Positions 56,320 through 63,285 of a stretch of 64,000 nt of DNA are shown one piece after another. The DNA lies in NCBI RefSeq assembly GCF_030818655.1, contig NZ_JAUTAN010000001.1, forward strand, positions 62,001 to 126,000. Reading direction: 5' to 3'. Source of the DNA: Nocardioides zeae. Its GTDB lineage: Bacteria; Actinomycetota; Actinomycetes; Propionibacteriales; Nocardioidaceae. Below the pieces are notes generated by a model that was given only the letters and a program-made list of their open reading frames with translations, had not been told where the DNA came from and made no database searches. How positions within the stretch are numbered: position 1 is the stretch's first letter; the number at the start of each line of letters is the position of its first letter. Position numbers and translations under genes: made by a program.

Positions 56320-56862
56320 ATGACGGCCAGGCGCGACTTTCTCGCGGCTCGCCTGGCTGACCCGGGCTTCATCCGCGCAGCGCGGCAACTGATCGCCCTG
56401 TGCGTGGTGGGCGGCGTCAACCTCGGCGACACCGCAGCTCAGGTCGCGATCAAGGTGCGGGGCACCTCCGGCATCGGCCCGAACCGACCACTGGGGAGAC
56501 CTGGGGCTGGCGCCGCAGGCTCGCTCGCGAGCGCAACCGCGAAGCGGTCGGTCGCCGTGCTGCTGGCAATTGGTGGCCTGGAGGACCGGGCCGCGTGGAC
56601 CCACGGCTCGTGGGGCGAGCGCAGCGTCGTGGAGTACCTCGACTGGCTGATGGTGCAGGGCTACGAACCCACTCCGTGGGAGGTGACCCGCCTCGAGGCA
56701 GGCCGTGAGCGGCTTGCTGACGAGGACGGCGGCGAGGACGCGCCCGTGGGTGATTCCACGGAATCACTCGTCTCCTCCAGCGTCGAGCAGGCGCGGGCCG
56801 ACGACGCCGCAGACGACCCCGACGAGCAGCCCAACGAGCAGACCGACGGCCGGGAGGGCTGA
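56320..56862 (+). CDS. Unknown element protein upstream of parA
   Basis: 180 residues if it starts at the ATG at 56320; the open frame extends left across the junction (SPYEQEQREQQRFRKQA), so the true N-terminus may have been lost at insertion. It has a charged start, a central stretch (GVNLGDTAAQVAIKVRGTSGIG) and a very acidic C-terminal tail. Palindrome copy 1 lies inside it and encodes GDSTES. No family recognised. Its stop is 3 bases before the parA start, so the two are one operon; a role in plasmid maintenance is plausible. Confidence 0.55.
   Translation: MTARRDFLAARLADPGFIRAARQLIALCVVGGVNLGDTAAQVAIKVRGTSGIGPNRPLGRPGAGAAGSLASATAKRSVAVLLAIGGLEDRAAWTHGSWGERSVVEYLDWLMVQGYEPTPWEVTRLEAGRERLADEDGGEDAPVGDSTESLVSSSVEQARADDAADDPDEQPNEQTDGREG
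56750..56767. repeat. Element palindrome, copy 1
   Basis: GTGATTCC-AC-GGAATCAC, perfect 8-bp arms, inside the unknown gene upstream of parA. Confidence 0.9.
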
Positions 56863-56865
56863 GCG

Positions 56866-57657
56866 ATGACGAACAAGACGAGCGCCTGGCGCCCGGTGGT
56901 GCCGGTCGCGAACATGGCCGGCTCCGCAGGCAAGACCACAGCGGCGGTGACCCTGGCGGCGCTGCTGGCCGAGTCAGGCCGGGAGGTGCTGCTGGTCGAT
57001 GTCGACGCGCAGAGCAACGCGACATCGTGGCTGGGCATCGACCCTGACGACGTGGAGATCTCCAGCGGCGACGTGCTCCTCAAGCGCGCGCGCCTGGAGG
57101 AGGCGATCGTGGAGACGAGCACACCGCGGCTGCGGCTGGTGCCGGCGACGCCGGGCCTGGATGGTGACGCGATCGCGCTGCTGAGCGAGACGGGCCGGGA
57201 GATGCGGCTGAAGCTCGCGCTGCGGGCCTGCCCCGACGACGTCGACGTGATCATCATCGACTGCCCCGGCTCGATGAGCGTGCTGACGGTGTCAGCGTTG
57301 GTCGTGGCCACCTCGGTCGTGACCGTGACCGCCCCCTCGAGCAAGGAGCTGGAGGGCATCCCGAAGATGGAGGCGTTGATCGAGGAGGTCGCCGAGGCGC
57401 ACAACCCTGATCTGGAACTTGGGGCAATCGTGCCGTGCATCGTGCCGCCCGCCACGGCCGGGCGTCTTTACACCGATGCTCTCGCGGCGCTGCAGGAGGC
57501 CTATGGCGATCTGGTGACGCCGACGGTGCGCAAGACGGTCCGGGCACCGGAGGCCATGTCGCACCACGAGACGCTGCCTGCGTACGCGCCACGTGACCCG
57601 GTGACCGAGGACTACCGCGCGGTCCTGGCCTCGCTGGAGAAGGCCGGCGTCCTGTGA
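56866..57657 (+). CDS. parA: ParA-family partition ATPase with altered Walker A
   Basis: 263 residues. ParA/MinD-type ATPase: the P-loop region is VANMAGSAGKTTAAV (residues 14-28), then LLVDVDAQSNATSWLG, DVIIIDCPGSMS and VVTVTAPSSKELEGI. In ordinary ParA the loop is KGGxGKT with a signature lysine at its start; here that position (residue 18) is Ala. The catalytic Lys23-Thr24 remain. It is followed by a small protein in the position of a centromere-binding ParB, as in plasmid par loci. GAGGG precedes the ATG. Confidence 0.9.
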   Translation: MTNKTSAWRPVVPVANMAGSAGKTTAAVTLAALLAESGREVLLVDVDAQSNATSWLGIDPDDVEISSGDVLLKRARLEEAIVETSTPRLRLVPATPGLDGDAIALLSETGREMRLKLALRACPDDVDVIIIDCPGSMSVLTVSALVVATSVVTVTAPSSKELEGIPKMEALIEEVAEAHNPDLELGAIVPCIVPPATAGRLYTDALAALQEAYGDLVTPTVRKTVRAPEAMSHHETLPAYAPRDPVTEDYRAVLASLEKAGVL

Positions 57658-57935
57658 CCGCGGCCAGCACCCCCGCGCCCGCTGATGGCCCCACGGAGGG
57701 CAGCCGGAAGGTCCGGTTCTCGACGCAGGTCGACGAGGCCGTCCAGGACGACGTTCGCGCCACGGTCGCTGCCCTCCAGCGGCTGGTGGGTCCTCAGATC
57801 ACGCTTGGCGCGTTCACGACCGAGGCACTGCGAGCCGCCGTGCAGGCGGCTCAGGACGAGCACAACGCCGGCAAGCCCTTCCAGGTCGCGCACGTGAGCC
57901 TTCCGCGCGGGAGGCGGTTGGGCGAGGGCACGTGA
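57654..57935 (+). CDS. Small ParB-position protein, probable DNA-binding partner of ParA
   Basis: 93 residues, GTG overlapping the parA stop. A flexible N-terminus is followed by KVRFSTQVDEAVQDDVRATVAALQRLVG, which looks like the beta strand and helix of a ribbon-helix-helix protein (short strand KVRFST, then helices), and a second helix LGAFTTEALRAAVQAAQDEH. Size and position match the small RHH centromere-binding proteins of plasmid par systems. Assignment is by context and pattern, not by clear homology. Confidence 0.65.
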   Translation: MTAASTPAPADGPTEGSRKVRFSTQVDEAVQDDVRATVAALQRLVGPQITLGAFTTEALRAAVQAAQDEHNAGKPFQVAHVSLPRGRRLGEGT

Positions 57936-58324
57936 ACGGTCGCCACGGCCACGCACCTCGCCACGGACCACGCCACGGACGAAGCCGCGCGCCGCGAGGG
58001 CCAGGGGGTGATTCCGTGGAATCACCCCCACCGGTCGGCGGCTCGTCCGACTGGGCGGCATGGATCGTCCGAAGCTGGGCAGAGCATCGCAGCCCGTATG
58101 GGGGGGCGATGAGGACCGCAGCGAGCCCCCTGGCGGTCTCGATTCGAGCTGCCGGCAAACGGGCCACGGCTGATGCGCTGCAACGGCTGCGGGACGCACA
58201 TGACCTCATCGCGCCTGACTCCTCCAGCCGCGAACCACATCGCGTACGTGAGCGGCTGGAGAAACCCATGCCTCTCGCTACCGACCCCATCCCACCGCGA
58301 CCACACCGAGTGGAGCCGTCATGA
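57932..58324 (+). CDS. Unknown element protein containing palindrome copy 2
   Basis: 130 residues. Its GTG overlaps the upstream stop and its stop overlaps the next ATG (ATGA), which supports it as a real operon gene. The first 35 residues are low-complexity (His/Arg/Gly-rich) and include GGDSVESPP encoded by palindrome copy 2. The rest (SSDWAAWIVRSWAEHRSP, KRATADALQRLRDAHDLI) looks helical. No family recognised. Confidence 0.5.
   Translation: MNGRHGHAPRHGPRHGRSRAPRGPGGDSVESPPPVGGSSDWAAWIVRSWAEHRSPYGGAMRTAASPLAVSIRAAGKRATADALQRLRDAHDLIAPDSSSREPHRVRERLEKPMPLATDPIPPRPHRVEPS
58008..58025. repeat. Element palindrome, copy 2
   Basis: GTGATTCC-GT-GGAATCAC. The symmetry extends to 12-bp arms GGGGGTGATTCC/GGAATCACCCCC at 58004-58029. 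Confidence 0.9.
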
Positions 58325-59187
58325 ACACGTCCAGTCCTCGACCGCCACACGCCGACCTCGCGGGGCGCAACCCCGAAGATCTCGAGGCCATCGCTCTGCT
58401 CAAGAGAGTCGCCCACGATGACGCTCGCGGTTGGAAGCCGGATCTGTCGTTCGTCGCGCAGAGCCGATCCGCTGAGGGTGCAGTCCGTCGGTCACGTCCC
58501 TCGGGGGCGTGGCGCGGACGTTCGCGATTGGGCGCGGTGGTCCTCGTTACGGCGGCCACGGTTGCTGGTGTCGCCACGGGTGTGCAGGTTCTCGGAAACC
58601 CCGAGAAGGACCAGAGGGCGGCGTCGTCCACCTCATCATCGTCGTCGGCCTCACCGGCCCTGGAGCTTCCTCCCGTCACCGATGCCGGTAACGATTTCGC
58701 GGAGGCGGTCGGCCCGGACGGAGTAGAGGCAACGCAAGAGGAACTCGAGGCCGTGGATGAAGGGACCCTCTGGGACAACTCCGCTGCGTTGTCTCTCCTG
58801 ATGGAAACCCACGGTCTTCGTCGTTCGCAGCCGGGACTCGGGGGCGCCTGGCCCGTAGCAGCCACGATGACGCTGCACATCTGGTGGGTCGACGGGGCTG
58901 CGCCGGACGAACTGCTGGCCGCGATCGCCCGGGATGCCCCGGAGGTGACCGTCGAAGTCCATGTGTCCGTGACAGATCGCCCCACACTCACCGCAGCAAT
59001 CGACGCATCGGGGATCACCGACGTCGAAGGTGTCCTCAGCGCAAGTCCCCGCAACGACGGCGCCGGCATCGTCGTCGACTACGACCCCACCACCTTCAAC
59101 ACCGACCCCGCTGCAGTAGGTGCTCTCCAGGAATCCGTGGGCTGGCCCATCGTCCTCGTCGCCAACAACGAGACACCGGCCATGTGA
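58321..59187 (+). CDS. Single-pass membrane protein of the element, unknown
   Basis: 288 residues. A cytoplasmic N-terminus of about 75 residues (start HADLAGRNPEDLEAIALLKRV) leads to one helix (LGAVVLVTAATVAGVATGVQV, about 76-98), a Ser-rich linker and an acidic extracytoplasmic domain ending VLVANNETPAM. The arrangement resembles an anti-sigma factor or a sensor with an exported domain, but no sigma gene is adjacent and no family was recognised. Its ATG overlaps the upstream stop. Confidence 0.7.
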   Translation: MNTSSPRPPHADLAGRNPEDLEAIALLKRVAHDDARGWKPDLSFVAQSRSAEGAVRRSRPSGAWRGRSRLGAVVLVTAATVAGVATGVQVLGNPEKDQRAASSTSSSSSASPALELPPVTDAGNDFAEAVGPDGVEATQEELEAVDEGTLWDNSAALSLLMETHGLRRSQPGLGGAWPVAATMTLHIWWVDGAAPDELLAAIARDAPEVTVEVHVSVTDRPTLTAAIDASGITDVEGVLSASPRNDGAGIVVDYDPTTFNTDPAAVGALQESVGWPIVLVANNETPAM

Positions 59188-59259
59188 AATCACGAGGACT
59201 ACGGAGCAACACGACAGGACCCGTGCCAGACAGACGCGAGACGGGCATCAAGGCCAGCC

Positions 59260-59277
59260 GCGATTCCACGAAATCAC
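59260..59277. repeat. Element palindrome, copy 3 (imperfect)
   Basis: GCGATTCC-AC-GAAATCAC, two mismatches to the consensus; upstream of the HTH gene. Confidence 0.7.
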
Positions 59278-59336
59278 CGCCCCGCCCGCACGCAAATCCG
59301 GCCCGCCGACCGAGTCGATCACGGGCCCCGGCTGCA

Positions 59337-59354
59337 GTGATTCCGTCGAATCAC
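59337..59354. repeat. Element palindrome, copy 4
   Basis: GTGATTCC-GT-CGAATCAC, one mismatch; 77 bp from copy 3 and 55 bases before the HTH gene start, a plausible operator position. Confidence 0.8.
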
Positions 59355-59408
59355 AACAGCGCGAACAACGCGGTTGTGGTGTTTTTGGTGTTTTGGGAGA
59401 ATGAAGCC

Positions 59409-59915
59409 ATGGACGATGACCTGCTGACCTCGGGGGAGGTGGCCCGCATGCTCGGGGTGTCGCGACAACACGTCGTCGATCTGTGCGACCGAGGCGAGGT
59501 CGAGGTGGTCCGGACGGGCAAGCACCGCCGCATTCCGCGCCGTGAGGTGACGCGTCGGGTGCAGACGCTGACCCGTGAGCAGGAGCGATCGTTGTGGCTG
59601 CACCGCGCGGTGGTGGGTCAGATGATGTTGGACCCTGACGGGGTGCTCTCGCGGGCGCGGGACAACCTCCTGCGCCGGCGCGAGGTCCACCGTGGAGCGG
59701 TGGCGCAGGCGTACTTCGACGTGTGGAGCGAGACGCTCGATCGTGGCGTGGACGCTGTGGTCGAGACTCTGTTGAGTCGCGCCCCCGCGGCGTGCGAGTT
59801 GCGTCAGAACTCGCCATTCGCCGGGGCCCTCGAGCCCGATGACCGTCTGCGAGTGCTGGAGGCGTTCCGAGAGCACTGGCGCAGTCACCACGACGACCCG
59901 CTGGTCGGTGACTGA
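59409..59915 (+). CDS. HTH (excisionase/MerR-like) protein, antitoxin-like
   Basis: 168 residues. The N-terminus is a HTH_17/excisionase-type winged helix (LLTSGEVARMLGVSRQHVVDLCDRGEVEVVRTGKHRRIPRREVTRRV) followed by a helical domain of about 110 residues. GGGAG precedes the ATG. Its stop overlaps the ATG of the next gene (TGATG). The pairing of such an HTH protein with a DUF6036-like nucleotidyltransferase recurs in actinobacteria and looks like a toxin-antitoxin module, with this protein as antitoxin/repressor; that role is inference. Two palindromes sit upstream. Confidence 0.8.
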   Translation: MDDDLLTSGEVARMLGVSRQHVVDLCDRGEVEVVRTGKHRRIPRREVTRRVQTLTREQERSLWLHRAVVGQMMLDPDGVLSRARDNLLRRREVHRGAVAQAYFDVWSETLDRGVDAVVETLLSRAPAACELRQNSPFAGALEPDDRLRVLEAFREHWRSHHDDPLVGD

Positions 59916-60676
59916 TGCGCCGCCAGGACCTCGCGCACATTCTGCGGGCCGCGTGCGAGGTGAGCCAGGACCCCGAGATCGTGGTGCTGGGTTCGCAGGC
60001 GATCTTGGGGGCCTACGACGAGGACGCCCTGCCGGCTCTTGCTACCGCGTCGGTTGAGGCGGACCTCGCGTGGCTGGCAGACGGGCCCGATCGGGAACGG
60101 GCTGAGCGGGTCAACGGCTCCATCGGCGAGCTGTCGCAGTTCGACGACACCTTCGGTTACTACGGCGAGGGCATCTCGATCGAGACTGCGGTGCTGCCGG
60201 AGGGCTGGGAGTCGCGGTTGACGACGTGGGATCTGAGGTCGTCGGAGCCGGCCCGTCCCAAGTTCCTCGACAAGCACGACTTGGCCGTCGCGAAGCTTGC
60301 CGCGCACCGCCCGAAAGATCTTGAGTTCGTAGGAGCGCTTCTCGAGCACGGGCTGCTCGACGCCGACGCCTTGCGCGAGCGGGCCCGGATGCTGGAGCCG
60401 AGCGTGGACCCACGGACGCGCGCGAGCGTTGGTGCCGCAGTGGAGTCGCTGGCCCGGGCCGCGCGGAAGCGCGTCGGATGTTCAACAACTGATGACGCGG
60501 ATGCCCGCGATCGTTTCCGCAGCGAGCACGTCGCCTTGCGCGAACGACTCGACCGGGGCCCGGGGTCTGTGCGGACCGCCTCGAGCGAGCAGGGTGATTC
60601 CGTAGAACCACTGCCCCACCCACACCCGTCTCCCGCCCGCAGGCCGGGGCAAGGACGGGGGCCGACGCTGGGGTGA
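59915..60676 (+). CDS. Nucleotidyltransferase-fold protein (DUF6036-like), toxin-like
   Basis: 253 residues. The start LAHILRAACEVSQDPEIVVLGSQAILGAY has a nucleotidyltransferase Gly-Ser loop; ATASVEADLAWLAD supplies the acidic residues, and PKFLDKHDLAVAKLAAHRPKDLEFV is the conserved region of DUF6036-type proteins. The fold suggests transfer of a nucleotide to RNA, tRNA or protein, as in AbiEii/MenT toxins. The last 60 residues run through palindrome copy 5 (GDSVEP) and look like read-through of non-conserved sequence. Translationally coupled to the HTH gene. Confidence 0.75.
   Translation: MRRQDLAHILRAACEVSQDPEIVVLGSQAILGAYDEDALPALATASVEADLAWLADGPDRERAERVNGSIGELSQFDDTFGYYGEGISIETAVLPEGWESRLTTWDLRSSEPARPKFLDKHDLAVAKLAAHRPKDLEFVGALLEHGLLDADALRERARMLEPSVDPRTRASVGAAVESLARAARKRVGCSTTDDADARDRFRSEHVALRERLDRGPGSVRTASSEQGDSVEPLPHPHPSPARRPGQGRGPTLG
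60594..60611. repeat. Element palindrome, copy 5 (imperfect)
   Basis: GTGATTCC-GT-AGAACCAC, two mismatches, in the 3' end of the nucleotidyltransferase gene. Confidence 0.7.
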
Positions 60677-60690
60677 TTCCGTGGAATCAC
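60673..60690. repeat. Element palindrome, copy 6
   Basis: GTGATTCC-GT-GGAATCAC. The symmetry extends to 15-bp arms (CGCTGGGGTGATTCC and its inverse) over 60666-60697, the longest in the family; 79 bp from copy 5. Confidence 0.9.
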
Positions 60691-60731
60691 CCCAGCGACC
60701 GACAGTCCGGCACCGCTGGGAGACCTGACAC

Positions 60732-60875
60732 CTGATTGCCACCTCGACGCGTCCCGAGGGCCGGCGCTACACGGCCCTTCAGGTGCGCGCCGCCAAGCTC
60801 CGCGTCGCGCTCGACCGGGACCTGAAGCGCGATACGCCGGCGGACATCCAGCGCATCGCCGACTCTGCTGCCTGA
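60732..60875 (+). CDS. Possible small protein with a non-standard start
   Basis: The frame starting near 60732 (CTG, then ATT) encodes about 47 residues, ATSTRPEGRRYTALQVRAAK followed by LRVALDRDLKRDTPADIQRIADSAA. The composition looks like a real basic, helical protein and GGGAG lies 10 bases upstream, but there is no ATG, GTG or in-frame TTG before the core. It is either a small gene with a rare start or a remnant. Confidence 0.35.
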   Translation: MIATSTRPEGRRYTALQVRAAKLRVALDRDLKRDTPADIQRIADSAA

Positions 60876-60930
60876 CGCTCAACGCTCGGTAGCCTGGGGA
60901 CCCCGCCCTTGTGGGTCGACCCCGGCAGCG

Positions 60931-61121
60931 TCATCCCCGTTCGCTCGGGGGTTCCTGAGCGGAGCCCGGCAAGGCATCCGGGGTGGTGAGCACGTTACGC
61001 GCGACCGCGCCCGCGATCTCGGCAACGAAGACGTTGTCCGCCTCGTCGAGCAGGTTCCCGTCACGGAGCGCCTCGAACACGGCGATGGCGACGTCCCCCT
61101 GCGCCTCGCTGCCAGCGAACG
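60931..61121 (-). pseudogene. Gene remnant at the right end of the element
   Basis: About 62 residues in one frame, AAFAGSEAQGDVAIAVFEAL then RDGNLLDEADNVFVAEIAGAVARNVLTTPDALPG, with natural codon and residue composition and a proper stop, but no start: it begins at the junction with the oxygenase fragment. It is probably the 3' end of a gene cut at integration or by a later deletion. No family recognised. Confidence 0.45.
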
Positions 61122-61124
61122 CCG

Positions 61125-61169
61125 CAGGTAGGGGCTGATGTCGACGACGGGGACCTCGAAGGGGGGCAT
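61125..61169 (-). pseudogene. 2-oxoglutarate/Fe(II)-dependent oxygenase, N-terminal fragment
   Basis: ATG at 61169 preceded by AGGAG (correct spacing) encodes MPPFEVPVVDISPYL, the first strand of isopenicillin-N-synthase-type oxygenases, and then runs into unrelated sequence. Joined to the fragment at 55245-56240 it gives ISPYL-(D)SGHADRAAVADQIDTAC, the normal spacing for this family. The gene lay downstream of the hydroxyquinol genes in the same orientation. Confidence 0.75.
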
Positions 61170-61280
61170 GGTGCGCTCCTGGGATGCGGTGGACGGTTCC
61201 GCCCGGAGGTGTCCGCTTTCCCGACCCGCACGACTGCGCGGGTCCCGCTGTCCGTTGAACTCGGGCGCGCCGAGCGTAGC

Positions 61281-61320
61281 GACGCGGCGTTTCGGGGAAG
61301 TTTCCCCGCAACGCCGCGTC
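61281..61320 (-). terminator. Hairpin after the hydroxyquinol dioxygenase gene
   Basis: Perfect 11-bp stem GACGCGGCGTT/AACGCCGCGTC with an inner GGGGAA/TTCCCC stem, 13 bases past the dioxygenase stop. The next 110 bases are non-coding until the oxygenase fragment. Confidence 0.7.
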
Positions 61321-61333
61321 GATGGATGGCGCC

Positions 61334-62239
61334 TCAGTCGGTCTGCGGCTCCCGGGCCAGCACGACGTCGAAGCGCGTCCGCGCCCACGTGCCCTCGACG
61401 GCGCGCCCGTCCGGCGTCGGCGTGCCCGCCGGCTGCTCGACGAACTCCTTGACGAGGGAGTCCTTCACGCCGAACACGCTGTCGCTCTCGAGCAGCTCGT
61501 CGCCCTCCACGAAGATGTGGGTGACCAGCTGGCGGTGCTCCGGTGCCCGCACCAGGAAGTGCAGGTGGGAGGCCCGCATCGGCGAGCGTCCCGTCGCGGC
61601 GAGCAGCCGACCGACGGGACCGTCGTGGGGGATGGGGTACGGCGTCGGCGTGATTCCCCAGAACCGGAACGCCCCGTCGGCGTCGGTGTGCAGGTGCGCC
61701 CGTGCCGACGTCCGCCCGTCGCTGTACTGCACGTCGTAGAAGCCGTCCTCGTCCGCCTCCCAGACCTCCACCAGCGCGCCCGCCAACGGCGTGCCGTCCG
61801 TGCTCGTCACCGTGCCCTCGACCCAGCAGGGCTGCCCGGGCGCGCCGAAGGACATGTCGCCGCCCAGCTCGATCTCGGGGGAGCCCTCGACGAAGAAGGG
61901 GCCCCAGACGGTGGCCTCGGTGGCGTCGCCGTCGGCCTCGTTGTTGATCGCGATGGTCTGCATCGAGGCGCCCAGCACGTCGGAGAGCAGGATGAACTCC
62001 TGCCGCTTGTCGTCGGTGATGTGGCCGGCGGCCGTGAGGAACGCGATGGCCGCGCCCCACTCGTCCTCGGTGAGCCGCACCTCCCGCACGAACGCGTGCA
62101 GGTGCCGCGTCAGCGCCTGCATGAGGGTCCGCAGCCGGTCGTCCTCGCACCCGTCGAACGACGCCACGACGCGGGCGACGAGCTCCTCCTCGCGGGCGGC
62201 CTGCTCAGGGCTGGTCCCGGGGCTGGTCTCAGGGTTCAT
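61334..62239 (-). CDS. Hydroxyquinol 1,2-dioxygenase (intradiol)
   Basis: 301 residues. It opens hydroxyquinol (1,2,4-trihydroxybenzene) between the two ortho hydroxyls to give maleylacetate. An N-terminal helical dimer domain is followed by the catechol-dioxygenase core: [28 protein letters not shown] (Fe-ligand Tyr region), [13 protein letters not shown] (Tyr) and [10 protein letters not shown] (two His ligands). The start ATG follows GAGGAGCC. Upstream genes encode maleylacetate reductase and a phenol-type hydroxylase, which fixes the pathway. Confidence 0.92.
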   Translation of the reverse strand: MNPETSPGTSPEQAAREEELVARVVASFDGCEDDRLRTLMQALTRHLHAFVREVRLTEDEWGAAIAFLTAAGHITDDKRQEFILLSDVLGASMQTIAINNEADGDATEATVWGPFFVEGSPEIELGGDMSFGAPGQPCWVEGTVTSTDGTPLAGALVEVWEADEDGFYDVQYSDGRTSARAHLHTDADGAFRFWGITPTPYPIPHDGPVGRLLAATGRSPMRASHLHFLVRAPEHRQLVTHIFVEGDELLESDSVFGVKDSLVKEFVEQPAGTPTPDGRAVEGTWARTRFDVVLAREPQTD

Positions 62240-63285
62240 GCTGGCTCCTCTCCGGCCCACGCCGCTCGGAGCAGCGCGGTGAGGTTGTCGATGGTGACGG
62301 GCGTGGGGTTGTCCGCGGGGATCGCGGCCAGGACGGCCGGCACGGCGGCGGCGATGCCGTCCTCCGGCATGCCGTGGTCGCGCAGCGCGACGGGGGCGTC
62401 GACGGCCCGGCGCAGGGCGGCGAGCCCCGCGACCGCGCTCGGTGCGTCGAACGCCGCGGCGATCCGGCGCTCGGCCTCGGGCGCGTGCGGGGCGTTGAAC
62501 GCCAGGACGTGCGGCAGGACGACGGCGTGGGTCTGCGCGTGGGGCAGGTCGAACATGCCGCCCAGGACGTGGCAGATCTTGTGGTGCATCCCCGAGCCGG
62601 CGCTCGCGAAGGAGACGGCGGCGAGGTACGCGCCGTACAGGGTCTGCTCGACGCCGGCGTCCTCGCCGCGGGCGACGGCGGGCAGCCCGGCCGCCAGGCC
62701 CCGGATGCCCTCGCCCGCCAGCGCTTGGTCGATGGGGTCCACCCGCGGCCCCCACATCGCGTCGACGCAGTGGGCGAGCGCGTTGAGGCCGGACGCCACT
62801 GCCATCCCGGCGGGCAGCGAGGTGAGGAGCGTCGCGTCGTAGACCACCGACCGCGGGAGCACCCGGCGGTCGACCCCCGTCGTCTTCGTGCCGTCCTCCG
62901 TGAGGCCCCAGACGTCGGTGGCCTCGGAGCCGGCGTACGTCGTGGGCACGGCCACGAGCGGCAGTCCCGTCGTGAGCGCCACCGCCTTGCCGAGCCCGGT
63001 GGTCGAGCCCCCGCCGACGGTGACGACCACGTCGACGTCGGCCTCGGCGGCCGCCTGCCGCGCGCGCTCCGCGACCGGGACCGGCACGTGCATGACCACC
63101 TCCTCGTGGCGCAGGACGACGGGCAGCCCGGCCGCGATCGGGTCCGCCAGGGCCGCCTCGCGCTTCGAGGCGACGAGCATGACGCGACGGCCGTCCAGGG
63201 CGTCGACCTCGGCCGCCACCGCCTCGGCGGCGGCGCCCGGGGCGAAGACGACCCGCTGCGGGAGCGTCTCGTGGGTGAACCTCAC
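62236..63285 (-). CDS. Maleylacetate reductase
   Basis: 349 residues from a GTG overlapping the monooxygenase stop. It reduces maleylacetate to 3-oxoadipate with NAD(P)H. Iron-type alcohol dehydrogenase fold: [18 protein letters not shown] (nucleotide loop), [34 protein letters not shown] and [29 protein letters not shown], typical of MacA/TftE. Its stop overlaps the dioxygenase ATG, so the three genes are one operon. Confidence 0.93.
   Translation of the reverse strand: MRFTHETLPQRVVFAPGAAAEAVAAEVDALDGRRVMLVASKREAALADPIAAGLPVVLRHEEVVMHVPVPVAERARQAAAEADVDVVVTVGGGSTTGLGKAVALTTGLPLVAVPTTYAGSEATDVWGLTEDGTKTTGVDRRVLPRSVVYDATLLTSLPAGMAVASGLNALAHCVDAMWGPRVDPIDQALAGEGIRGLAAGLPAVARGEDAGVEQTLYGAYLAAVSFASAGSGMHHKICHVLGGMFDLPHAQTHAVVLPHVLAFNAPHAPEAERRIAAAFDAPSAVAGLAALRRAVDAPVALRDHGMPEDGIAAAVPAVLAAIPADNPTPVTIDNLTALLRAAWAGEEPA

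Larger units (their letters stand above)
56241..61126. mobile_element. Integrated plasmid-like element of about 4.9 kb splitting the oxygenase gene
   Basis: Bounded by the two halves of the oxygenase gene. It holds a ParA-containing operon, an HTH/nucleotidyltransferase pair, a small ORF and six palindromes found nowhere else I looked in this window. No integrase, transposase or long direct repeat is visible at the ends. On the minus strand the left junction reads GCGCTTGGACTCC and the right one TACCTGCGGCG; joining at TG gives TACCTGGACTCC, which restores ISPYLDSGHAD. That would suit a recombinase with a very short core, but is inference. The ends are approximate. Confidence 0.65.

Noticed and set aside
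60895..60945. tRNA-end or attachment-site look of GTGGGTCGACCCCGGCA near the right end of the element
   Set aside because: GGGTCGACCC is a palindrome, but no cloverleaf can be formed around it and no second copy was found at the left end.
61651..61670. GTGATTCC within the hydroxyquinol dioxygenase gene as a seventh element palindrome
   Set aside because: Only the left arm matches; the right side reads CCAGAACC and is normal coding sequence.
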